Below, piece after piece: positions 1-5,307 of a DNA stretch of 8,708 nt. This DNA comes from Chthoniobacterales bacterium. GTDB lineage: Bacteria; Verrucomicrobiota; Verrucomicrobiae; Chthoniobacterales; UBA10450. The stretch spans positions 7,911 through 16,618 of the forward strand of contig QHBL01000117.1 of NCBI GenBank assembly GCA_003244125.1. Direction: 5' to 3'. The first letter of the stretch is position 1. Each line of letters begins with the position of its first letter. The translations under genes were made by a program, and so were the position numbers. Below the pieces are notes generated by a model. It was not told the origin of the DNA and made no database searches. It was given only the letters and a program-made list of their open reading frames with translations.

Positions 1-10
1 AACCGCTCGC

Positions 11-36
11 GATGAGAGTTGCGAAGCTTTCTCATC
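11..36 (+). other. Stem-loop upstream of rplU
   Basis: GATGAGA at 11-17 pairs perfectly with TCTCATC at 30-36 around a 12-nt loop. The hairpin ends 60 nt before the rplU start. It could be part of an L21 leader, which in some bacteria folds to autoregulate rplU-rpmA, or the 3' end of an upstream transcript. No T-run follows directly, although a CTTTTTC tract lies at 54-60. Only the base pairing is seen; any role is inferred. Confidence 0.3.
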
Positions 37-96
37 TGTGGAACAGTGCGCGGCTTTTTCGGGCTCTACGCTGAGGACGGATGGCACTTACACTTT

Positions 97-438
97 ATGG
101 CTTTCGCAATAATCAAAACCGGTGGCCGGCAATATCGCGTCGCGGAAGGCGACACGATCGACGTCGATTTGCTCGACGGCGAAGCCGGTAAAGAGATCAC
201 GCTGGGCGACGTGCTCATGCACGCTGATGGTGACAATATCAATCACGGCGCGCCGATCGAGGGCGCGTCGGTTAAGGCCGAAATTGTCGAACAGCGCAAA
301 GATAAGAAAGTGATCGCGTTCAAATTCAAGCGGCGCAAGGGCTATCACCGGACCGTGGGTCATCGGCGCAAGCTAACGCGGCTAAAGATTACCGGCATCG
401 ACATCGCGGGCGCCAAGTCGAAAGGCTCCGCAAAGTAA
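97..438 (+). CDS. rplU: 50S ribosomal protein L21
   Basis: L21 binds 23S rRNA in the large ribosomal subunit and contacts L20. The 113-residue product starts with [15 protein letters not shown], the family's N-terminal signature, and carries the basic C-terminal rRNA-binding segment [10 protein letters not shown] (residues 76-85) followed by GHRRKLT (88-94). It is about ten residues longer than the usual 103 because of a lysine-rich tail ending KSKGSAK. I chose the ATG at 97 because the frame can be extended back to a TTG at 19 but those 26 extra residues do not resemble L21. No good Shine-Dalgarno lies upstream; the nearest purine run (GAGGA, 73-77) is about 19 nt away. rpmA follows after 26 nt, the almost universal rplU-rpmA order, so the two are surely co-transcribed. 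Confidence 0.97.
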   Translation: MAFAIIKTGGRQYRVAEGDTIDVDLLDGEAGKEITLGDVLMHADGDNINHGAPIEGASVKAEIVEQRKDKKVIAFKFKRRKGYHRTVGHRRKLTRLKITGIDIAGAKSKGSAK

Positions 439-464
439 CTCCACTCAACTCCTCAACTTCCCCG

Positions 465-710
465 ATGGCTCATAAAAAAGGACAAGGCAGCGTCAAGAAC
501 GGCCGCGACAGCGTTTCAAAGCGGCTGGGGGTAAAGAAATTTGGGAGTGAGCTGGTGGTGGCCGGCAACATCATCATCCGCCAGCGCGGGACAAAATTTC
601 TCCCGGGCAAAAACGTGGGGCTGGGTCGGGATTACACCATCTTCGCCTTGAGCGATGGACGTGTGCGCTTCGATCGCGCCGGCCGGCGGGTCAATGTGGT
701 ACCCGCCTGA
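465..710 (+). CDS. rpmA: 50S ribosomal protein L27
   Basis: L27 sits near the peptidyl transferase centre, where its flexible N-terminus reaches the tRNA acceptor ends. The 81-residue product has the family pattern in order: MAHKKGQGS at the start, NGRDS (13-17), LGVKKFG (21-27), [13 protein letters not shown] (33-45), PG.NVG.G.DYTIFAL (47-62) and a basic C-terminus. Length is normal. The start lacks the cleavable N-terminal extension found in Firmicutes, so no Prp-type processing is expected. HKKGQG instead of the common HKKGGG also occurs in chlamydial L27, one hint of PVC affiliation. The 26-nt spacer after rplU is pyrimidine-rich with no Shine-Dalgarno. A repeat element begins on the base after the TGA stop. 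Confidence 0.98.
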   Translation: MAHKKGQGSVKNGRDSVSKRLGVKKFGSELVVAGNIIIRQRGTKFLPGKNVGLGRDYTIFALSDGRVRFDRAGRRVNVVPA

Positions 711-800
711 GTCACCCCGAGCGCAGCGTAGCCGGGTCAAGGAGCTGGTCACGTTACCTTAAACTGACGCCACGGGACCCTTGAGTTCCCTCGGGCTGCC
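711..800. repeat. REP-like inverted-repeat element, copy A
   Basis: This element fills most of the rpmA-adk gap and starts on the base after the rpmA stop. Its first 23 bases match the left arm of the element at 2586-2679 at 19 of 23 positions. Its right arm (774-800) matches the other copy's right arm at roughly 22 of 28 positions with one gap. The centre carries ACCTTAAACTGAC (756-768), which matches the reverse complement of 2630-2643 with one single-base gap. The copies are therefore related along their length and lie in opposite orientation. This copy is more degenerate: its own arms no longer pair well. It encodes no protein. Mobilisation in trans, as for REP/MITE elements, is inferred. 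Confidence 0.7.
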
Positions 801-852
801 CTTCGGCGTTGCCCAAAACATGCTGCGTGTTCTATAACAGAAGTTCCCACCC

Positions 853-1473
853 ATGAAATACAACACCTTCCTTCTTTTCGGAGCGCCCGGCAGCGGCAAA
901 GGCACGCAGGGCAAAACGCTCGGCACCATCCCGCGTTTTTATCATTGCGCCTGCGGCGATGTCTTTCGCTCGATCGACACACGCACGCCAGTGGGCCGGG
1001 CGTTTCTGGAATACTCCAGCAAAGGGCAACTCGTGCCCGACGAGGTGACGGTCGAGCTTTGGAAGGAAGCGATTGATGCCGCGGTGGACGGGCACAAATT
1101 CAAGCCCGACATTGACACCCTGGTGCTCGATGGCATTCCGCGGAACGTCGGCCAGGCGCGGATCATGGAGGAGATGATCGATGTGCAAAAAGTATTTCAT
1201 CTTTCCTGCCCCGACCGCGACACGCTCTTTTCGCGCCTGAAAAAGCGCGCGCTGAAGGACAACCGTCTCGACGACGCGAATGAGGAAGTGATCCGGCGCC
1301 GGCTCGCGCTATATGAGGAGGATTCCAAGCCGGTGCTCTCGCATTATCCGAAGGAGTCCATCACCTGCATTGACGCGACGCAGCCGCCCGCCAAGGTTCT
1401 GCTGGACATTCTCGTCAGTGTGAACGGGGCGATGTCGCGAACCTATGAGCCAGCAGCCGCAGCAGCAGTTTGA
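853..1473 (+). CDS. adk: Adenylate kinase family nucleoside monophosphate kinase
   Basis: Predicted cytosolic kinase that moves phosphate between ATP and AMP, or a related nucleoside monophosphate. The 206-residue protein has a perfect P-loop GAPGSGKGT (10-18), CGDVFR (34-39) where adenylate kinases usually have TGD.LR, the substrate-loop motif DGIPRNVGQA (93-102; usual DGFPRT..QA), a short LID with NRLDD (137-141) and RRRL (148-151), and a usual family length. The long-form LID with zinc ligands is absent. The departures in the AMP pocket (Thr to Cys34, Phe-to-Ile and Thr-to-Asn in the PR motif) leave substrate preference open. A second, canonical adk elsewhere, for example near secY, is possible. 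The C-terminus ends in a low-complexity PAAAAAV tail whose codons overlap the next gene by 29 nt. No Shine-Dalgarno precedes the ATG. Confidence 0.85.
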   Translation: MKYNTFLLFGAPGSGKGTQGKTLGTIPRFYHCACGDVFRSIDTRTPVGRAFLEYSSKGQLVPDEVTVELWKEAIDAAVDGHKFKPDIDTLVLDGIPRNVGQARIMEEMIDVQKVFHLSCPDRDTLFSRLKKRALKDNRLDDANEEVIRRRLALYEEDSKPVLSHYPKESITCIDATQPPAKVLLDILVSVNGAMSRTYEPAAAAAV

Positions 1474-1705
1474 GAATTTCACCGCCTCGAGCCTTTATTG
1501 CGACAAATGCAAGGCGGCGATGCCGGTGCGCGAACGGCTGCTGCTAATCCTGCCGGACAAGGAAATTTACGATTACCTTTGCACGGGCTGCGCGTCCTCG
1601 GTCGGTTCGCGTGAAGTCACGGCTGGTGAAAAAATGATGGCGCAAGCCATGGCGGCGCAACAAGCGCGGCGACGCAGACAAGCTCCGGTTTCGCTGCTTT
1701 CGTAA
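1445..1705 (+). CDS. Small four-cysteine zinc-ribbon-like protein, function unknown
   Basis: An 86-residue protein I cannot assign to a named family. After a glutamine-rich start (MSQQPQQQF) it has CDKC (19-22) and CTGC (46-49), two CxxC knuckles 23 residues apart, the arrangement of a zinc ribbon. The C-terminal third is alanine/glutamine-rich and ends in the basic run ARRRRQ (74-79), which could bind nucleic acid or the ribosome. There is no signal peptide or membrane segment. The start lies 29 nt inside the 3' end of the adk-family gene, and the stop is 5 nt before fmt, so translational coupling within one operon is likely. The context suggests a role linked to translation or nucleotide metabolism, but that is inference. 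The CxxC pairs, tight packing and lack of a better frame make a real gene likely. Confidence 0.8.
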   Translation: MSQQPQQQFENFTASSLYCDKCKAAMPVRERLLLILPDKEIYDYLCTGCASSVGSREVTAGEKMMAQAMAAQQARRRRQAPVSLLS

Positions 1706-1710
1706 ACCGG

Positions 1711-2640
1711 ATGCGCATTGTTTTTATCGGCACCGGCGCCATCGGTGTGCCGGCGCTGCGAATGTTGCGGGAATTGCCCGAGCACGAGCTCATCGCCATC
1801 GTCACGCAGCCGGACAAACCGGCGGGGCGAAAGCAACTCAGCACGCCGCCCCCGATCAAAGCGGCTGTTGCTGACTGGGAGACCGCAGTGTTCCAGCCGC
1901 GCCGGATAAAGAGCGAAGACGCGATCCCAACCATTCGCGCGCTCGCGCCGGAGCTGATCGTGGTGATGGCTTACGGGCAGATTCTGCCGCGCGCAGTGCT
2001 CGAGATTCCGCAGATCGGCTGTCTTAATCTGCACGCGTCTCTATTGCCGCGGTGGCGGGGTGCGGCGCCGATCCAGGCGACGATCGCGGCTGGCGACGAG
2101 GTGACCGGCATTACTGTGATGTACATGGATGAAGGCTTGGATACCGGTGACATTTTGCTGCAGCGGAAAATTACCATCGCGTCGGACGAGAGCGGAGGAT
2201 CGTTGCACGATCGGTTGGCGCAGCTCGCGCCTGAGGCATTGGCGGACGCTTTGTCGCAGCTCGCGGGGGGCGTCGCGCCGCGGATGCCGCAGGATAACTC
2301 GCTCGCCACCTACGCACCCAGGCTGGAGCGCATCGATGGTCGTATCGATTTTGACCAAGCAGCGGAGGTGATCGAGCGAAAAATCCGGGCATTTAATCCG
2401 TGGCCGGGAGCATTCACGAATTGGGATGGGCGCGCGCTGAAGATCTTTCGCGCGACCATTGTTGACCACAAGGAGCACGAGCTTGTTTTCTCCGCAGCCG
2501 ACGGGTTCATTGCCGCGCAGGAGGTGCAGCTGGCAGGCTCGCGGATGATGAGCGGCGAAGAATTCTTGCGCGGTCACTCGCACTTGTCATCCCGAGCGGA
2601 GCGAAGCGCAGTCGAGGGATCCCGCGGAGGTCAGCTTTAA
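1711..2640 (+). CDS. fmt: Methionyl-tRNA formyltransferase
   Basis: Fmt transfers a formyl group from 10-formyl-tetrahydrofolate to Met-tRNAfMet, producing the bacterial initiator tRNA. The 309-residue product has the Rossmann start MRIVFIGTGAIGVPAL, QPDKPAGR (33-40), the catalytic block NLHASLLPRWRGAAPI (106-121) and MDEGLDTGDILL (139-150). Asn106, His108 and Asp144 correspond to the E. coli catalytic Asn108, His110 and Asp146. The C-terminal tRNA-binding domain has the hallmarks IRAFNPWPGA (225-234) and SGEEFLRGH (281-289). After that point family members normally end within a few residues, but here residues 293-309 and the TAA come from an inverted-repeat element. The gene starts 5 nt after the zinc-ribbon stop without a clear Shine-Dalgarno. 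No def (deformylase) gene is in the window. Confidence 0.97.
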   Translation: MRIVFIGTGAIGVPALRMLRELPEHELIAIVTQPDKPAGRKQLSTPPPIKAAVADWETAVFQPRRIKSEDAIPTIRALAPELIVVMAYGQILPRAVLEIPQIGCLNLHASLLPRWRGAAPIQATIAAGDEVTGITVMYMDEGLDTGDILLQRKITIASDESGGSLHDRLAQLAPEALADALSQLAGGVAPRMPQDNSLATYAPRLERIDGRIDFDQAAEVIERKIRAFNPWPGAFTNWDGRALKIFRATIVDHKEHELVFSAADGFIAAQEVQLAGSRMMSGEEFLRGHSHLSSRAERSAVEGSRGGQL

Positions 2641-2679
2641 GGTTGCGCATCGGGATCCCTCGACTTCGCTCGGGATGAC
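2586..2679. repeat. REP-like inverted-repeat element, copy B, overlapping the fmt 3' end
   Basis: A 94-bp element. The left arm is 2586-2623 and the right arm 2652-2679. The right arm is the exact reverse complement of the left arm except for 10 extra bases in the left arm, so 13 bp (GTCATCCCGAGCG) and 14 bp (AGTCGAGGGATCCC) pair perfectly. The 28-bp centre holds GTCAGCTTTAAGGT (2630-2643), which recurs in inverted form in copy A. The fmt frame runs through the left arm and stops inside this centre at 2638-2640. In RNA the arms would form a long hairpin at the fmt end, with no T-run after it. This could protect mRNA 3' ends or terminate transcription, but neither is shown. Confidence 0.85.
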
Positions 2680-2739
2680 GTATGCGGGCGCGCAATTTAC
2701 TTTTCAATTCGCGCGCACTTGCGGCATGTTGACAATCCC

Positions 2740-3465
2740 ATGCCGCCTGCGCCCCCGGTTTACAAACGCGTTGTTCTCAAGCTGAGCGGGGAAGCCATGC
2801 AGGAGCGCGGCGCGCGCGAAAACATCTCGCCGCAAATCGTGCGCGAAATCGCCGAGCACATCAAGGAAGTGCGTGACTTGGGCGTGCAGATCGGCGTCGT
2901 CATTGGCGGCGGCAATATCTGGCGCGGGCTTTCCGCGGCGCACCGCGGGATGGACCGGACAACGGCGGACTACATGGGAATGCTTGCCACGGTGATCAAC
3001 GGTCTGGCGCTGCAAAGCGCCTGCACGCAAATCGGCGTCGAGACGCGCGTGCAGAGCGCGATCGAGATGAAAAATGTGGCCGAGCCGTTCATCCGCGGGC
3101 GGGCCATCCGGCATCTCGAGCTTGGCCGCGTGGTCATTTTTGTCGCCGGCACAGGCAACCCTTACTTTTCCACGGATACGACGGCGGCGTTACGCGCGAG
3201 CGAGATCGGCGCCGAAGTGATCCTGAAAGCGACGAAGGTGGACGGCATTTACGATTCCGACCCGAAGAAGAACCCGGAAGCGGAACGTTTCGACAGCATT
3301 AGCTTCGCGGATGCGCTGAGCAAACGTTTGCAGGTGATGGACTCGACGGCGTTTAGTTTGTGCATGGACAATAAGATCCCCATCGTAGTTTTTGGGATGC
3401 AGCCGGCGACGAACTTTCGCGACATAGTCACCGGCGAAAAAATCGGGACGGTGGTGTGCGACTAA
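2740..3465 (+). CDS. pyrH: UMP kinase (uridylate kinase)
   Basis: PyrH phosphorylates UMP to UDP in pyrimidine nucleotide synthesis. It is a hexameric enzyme of the amino-acid kinase fold, unrelated to the P-loop kinase encoded upstream. The product from the ATG at 2740 is 241 residues, the same as E. coli PyrH, and shows KLSGEAM (14-20), GGGNIWRG (57-64), [17 protein letters not shown] (72-88), [17 protein letters not shown] (137-153) and [12 protein letters not shown] (166-177). A TTG at 2719 would add seven residues (MRHVDNP) that do not belong to the family, so I prefer 2740. Neither start has a Shine-Dalgarno. The usual partners rpsB and tsf are not next to it; frr follows after 90 nt, a common pairing. 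Confidence 0.97.
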   Translation: MPPAPPVYKRVVLKLSGEAMQERGARENISPQIVREIAEHIKEVRDLGVQIGVVIGGGNIWRGLSAAHRGMDRTTADYMGMLATVINGLALQSACTQIGVETRVQSAIEMKNVAEPFIRGRAIRHLELGRVVIFVAGTGNPYFSTDTTAALRASEIGAEVILKATKVDGIYDSDPKKNPEAERFDSISFADALSKRLQVMDSTAFSLCMDNKIPIVVFGMQPATNFRDIVTGEKIGTVVCD

Positions 3466-3513
3466 TGATGCGAACTTTAGCTAACAACGATTTGCCGAAT
3501 GCCCGTCAAAGCC

Positions 3514-3549
3514 AATCCTGTTAATCCAGTAAATCCTGTCTAGTCCTTA
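3514..3549 (+). repeat. 9-nt tandem repeat before frr
   Basis: Four units of nine bases lie in tandem: AATCCTGTT (3514-3522), AATCCAGTA (3523-3531), AATCCTGTC (3532-3540) and the degenerate TAGTCCTTA (3541-3549). They end 6 nt before the frr ATG and so occupy its ribosome-binding region, which has no Shine-Dalgarno. The sequence is A/T-richer than its surroundings. I have the impression that AATCCTGT-type strings are common intergenic repeats in several bacterial genomes, but this was not checked. Confidence 0.7.
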
Positions 3550-3555
3550 TCAGTC

Positions 3556-4116
3556 ATGAGCAGCGACGACATTCTTCTGGAAGCCGAAATGGCGATGGAA
3601 AAGAGCGTCGATTACATGGTGCACGAGTTCGCCGCGGTGCGGACGGGGAAAGCGTCGCCGGCGCTGGTGGAGAACGTGGATGTGCACGCCTACGGCTCGG
3701 CCATGAAACTGAAGCAGCTTGCGCTCATCACCACGCCGGAGCCGCGGTTGCTGGTAGTGCAGCCGTTCGATGCCGGCACCGTGCGCGACATCGAAAAGGC
3801 GCTGAACGAATCGAAGATCGGAATCACGCCGGCAGTGGATGGGAAGATCATCCGGTTGCCCATTCCGGAGCTATCGGAGGAACGGCGTCGCGACCTCGTT
3901 AGGTCGCTGGCAAAGATGGCGGAAGAAGCGCGGGTGCGGGTGCGGGGAAACCGGCGAAGCGCGCTGGATGAAGCGAAGAAAGCGAAGAGTTCTGGCGAGC
4001 TAACGGAAGATGGATTACGCGATCTCGAGGGCGAGGTGCAGAAGCTGACGGATCGATTTGTGAAATCGATCGATGATCATCTCGGCCGCAAGGAAGCCGA
4101 GATCATGAAAGTGTAG
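3556..4116 (+). CDS. frr: Ribosome recycling factor
   Basis: RRF works with EF-G to split the post-termination ribosome from mRNA and tRNA. The 186-residue product has nearly the same length as the E. coli protein (185). It shows the three-helix/β-sandwich pattern: RTGKASPALVENVDVHAYGS (29-48), the sandwich LLVVQPFDAGTVRDIEKA (65-82), LPIPELSEERRRDLVR (101-116), the ribosome-contacting helix RVRVRGNRRSALD (126-138), then LTEDGLRDLEGEVQKLTD (149-166) and a KEAEIMKV end. The usual RN.RR is RGNRR here. The start lies 6 nt behind a 9-nt tandem repeat and has no Shine-Dalgarno, so frr is either SD-independent or reinitiated after pyrH 90 nt upstream. A palindromic repeat region and a convergent operon follow. 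Confidence 0.97.
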   Translation: MSSDDILLEAEMAMEKSVDYMVHEFAAVRTGKASPALVENVDVHAYGSAMKLKQLALITTPEPRLLVVQPFDAGTVRDIEKALNESKIGITPAVDGKIIRLPIPELSEERRRDLVRSLAKMAEEARVRVRGNRRSALDEAKKAKSSGELTEDGLRDLEGEVQKLTDRFVKSIDDHLGRKEAEIMKV

Positions 4117-4124
4117 CTGCGGAC

Positions 4125-4146
4125 GCTGCCAAGCAAGCTTGGCGGT
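4125..4146. terminator. Stem-loop after frr, possible terminator
   Basis: GCCAAGC (4128-4134) pairs perfectly with GCTTGGC (4137-4143) around AA. Three more outward pairs, two of them G-T wobbles, extend the stem to 4125-4146. It starts 9 nt after the frr stop, between convergent operons. No T-run follows on either strand, so an intrinsic terminator is only a possibility. The two-base loop means the innermost pairs would open in RNA. Confidence 0.35.
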
Positions 4147-4195
4147 AAGTCAGGCTGGAAGCCTGCTCGACTGATCAGGCTGGCAGCCTGAGTTA
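4145..4195. repeat. Double-hairpin palindromic repeat between convergent genes
   Basis: Two near-identical 15-mers, CAGGCTGGAAGCCTG (4151-4165) and CAGGCTGGCAGCCTG (4176-4190), are separated by 10 nt. Each is itself a 6-bp hairpin with a 3-nt loop. The flanks GTAAGT (4145-4150) and AGTTAC (4190-4195 region) extend the symmetry, so the whole block is an imperfect inverted repeat. The stop codon of the convergent - strand gene (4193-4195) lies in its right edge. The form fits a REP-type element that may act as a bidirectional terminator or transcript-end stabiliser. Confidence 0.65.
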
Positions 4196-5008
4196 CAGAC
4201 GCACCAAGTCCAGCAGGAACTGGCACCAGAGATAGATCATGCCGCGCCAGGAGTATTTCACTTCATCGCCATCGGCCACCTTGAGCACGCCGGCGCTGAC
4301 ATTGTGGGCGATCTGATCGCGCAGATCGTTTTCGATATCGGCGTGGATGCGGTCGTCATCGAGGGAATCGAGCGTAGCGATGTCGATCTTGTGCGCGCGC
4401 AGGAATTCGCGATGGCTTTGGTAAAGCTGCCAGAAATTTTGGTCCGGCCGCTGGCGATTAATGCGGAACTGCGGGGTGAGCTTTAAGCCGTAGGAGAGCG
4501 GGTAATTCCACGTCGTCCAGATGAGGCCGTCCTTCGCGCGCGAGGAGATGCGCAGGTAGTAAAAGGAAAGGTCGTGCTGTTCGTTGAGACAAATGGTGGC
4601 CTGGGCGCGGTCTTCCTGTTTGTAAAAGAAGCGAAAGAACTGCCGGTAATCTTCCCAATCCCAGCCGGCATCGTTCACGTGGGCGAAGCCTTCATTCTCA
4701 ATCTCGCGGGTGATCTCGTCGAGCGCTGGGAAAAGGCTGTTCCCGGGCGGGCTTTTGGGCCGGAGCCGTTTTTCCTTCGGCAACCGGAGCGTGCGGATGC
4801 GGGTGAGAATTTCCAGCCATGGCAGAAATAACCAGCTGGCGGCGCCGGCCAAACCCCAGGCGAAGCTATCGGTGATGAAATAGATGGCGAGAAAGGAGGC
4901 GATGAGAATGCCGAGCGCGCCGGCTTTCTGGGCGAAGGATGTCTGATAGCTGCGGAGCGCGACGCTCAGCACCGCGACACCCAGAGTGAGCAGGAGACCG
5001 AAGAGCAT
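4193..5008 (-). CDS. Membrane-anchored protein of unknown function
   Basis: A 271-residue protein I do not recognise. The N-terminus is strongly hydrophobic with about three membrane segments (residues 2-18, 29-46 and 49-67), followed by a basic stretch (TRIRTLRLPKEKRLRPK, 69-85) that by the positive-inside rule should face the cytoplasm. The remaining 185 residues are soluble-looking and rich in Trp, Tyr and Phe (GWDWEDYRQFFRFFYK at 115-130, WTTWNYP at 164-170). They end in a hydrophobic amphipathic segment (257-271) that may also touch the membrane. No catalytic motif is visible. The ATG directly abuts the TAG of the upstream glutaredoxin gene (TAGATG), so translational coupling is likely and the two products may act together. 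Its stop overlaps the repeat that separates it from frr. Confidence 0.85.
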   Translation of the reverse strand: MLFGLLLTLGVAVLSVALRSYQTSFAQKAGALGILIASFLAIYFITDSFAWGLAGAASWLFLPWLEILTRIRTLRLPKEKRLRPKSPPGNSLFPALDEITREIENEGFAHVNDAGWDWEDYRQFFRFFYKQEDRAQATICLNEQHDLSFYYLRISSRAKDGLIWTTWNYPLSYGLKLTPQFRINRQRPDQNFWQLYQSHREFLRAHKIDIATLDSLDDDRIHADIENDLRDQIAHNVSAGVLKVADGDEVKYSWRGMIYLWCQFLLDLVRL

Positions 5009-5260
5009 CTAGGGCTCGATCCCGCGTTCGCCCAGGAACCGCTCGAGCTGATCGGTATCGAAATTCGCCAGCACTTCTTCGCCGGCGACCAGGGTGGGCA
5101 CGTAGGACTGATTGGAAAGATCGATCATCTCCTCATATGCAGCACGATTCCGGCCCACATCGATATCGACAAATCTGTAGCCGCGCTCGCGCAGGTAATC
5201 CTTGGCGTCGATGCACCAGGAGCACATGGCGCGGCTGTAGAGTTTCAGCTCGATGGACAT
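5009..5260 (-). CDS. Small glutaredoxin-family thiol-disulfide protein
   Basis: An 83-residue thioredoxin-fold protein, the length of minimal glutaredoxins and NrdH-redoxins. The β1 strand ELKLYS (4-9) leads to the redox motif C13-S-W-C16. The cis-proline loop is YVPTLV (53-58, Pro55), and ANFDTDQLERFL (65-76) matches the closing helix. The active site is CSWC, not the CPYC of classical glutaredoxins, and the usual GG.DD glutathione-binding stretch is replaced by NFDTDQ. The electron donor (glutathione/thioredoxin reductase) and substrate therefore cannot be told from sequence. It lies 47 nt downstream of proS and is fused head to tail, with no gap, to a membrane protein gene. A membrane-proximal dithiol role with that partner is conceivable. 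No Shine-Dalgarno precedes the ATG. Confidence 0.9.
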   Translation of the reverse strand: MSIELKLYSRAMCSWCIDAKDYLRERGYRFVDIDVGRNRAAYEEMIDLSNQSYVPTLVAGEEVLANFDTDQLERFLGERGIEP

Positions 5261-5307
5261 GGCGAAATAAACGAGGAGAATTTTGCGTCGTCAACGGCCA
5301 GCCGAAA

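Noticed and set aside
19..96. N-terminal extension of L21 from a TTG at 19
   Set aside because: The 26 extra residues do not resemble any L21, and the ATG at 97 gives the family's standard start.
711..852. Intrinsic terminator after rpmA
   Set aside because: Weak stems can be drawn, but no strong hairpin is followed by a T-run; the block is better explained as a degenerate repeat element.
1573..2034. Open frame of 153 codons on - opposite fmt
   Set aside because: fmt is unambiguous on the other strand, and this frame has random-looking composition.
2719..2739. Earlier TTG start for pyrH
   Set aside because: It adds seven residues without family support or a ribosome-binding site; the ATG at 2740 gives exactly the usual length.
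5261..5307. Separate promoter or terminator between proS and the glutaredoxin gene
   Set aside because: The 47-nt gap has no clear hairpin or promoter boxes, so co-transcription is the simpler reading.
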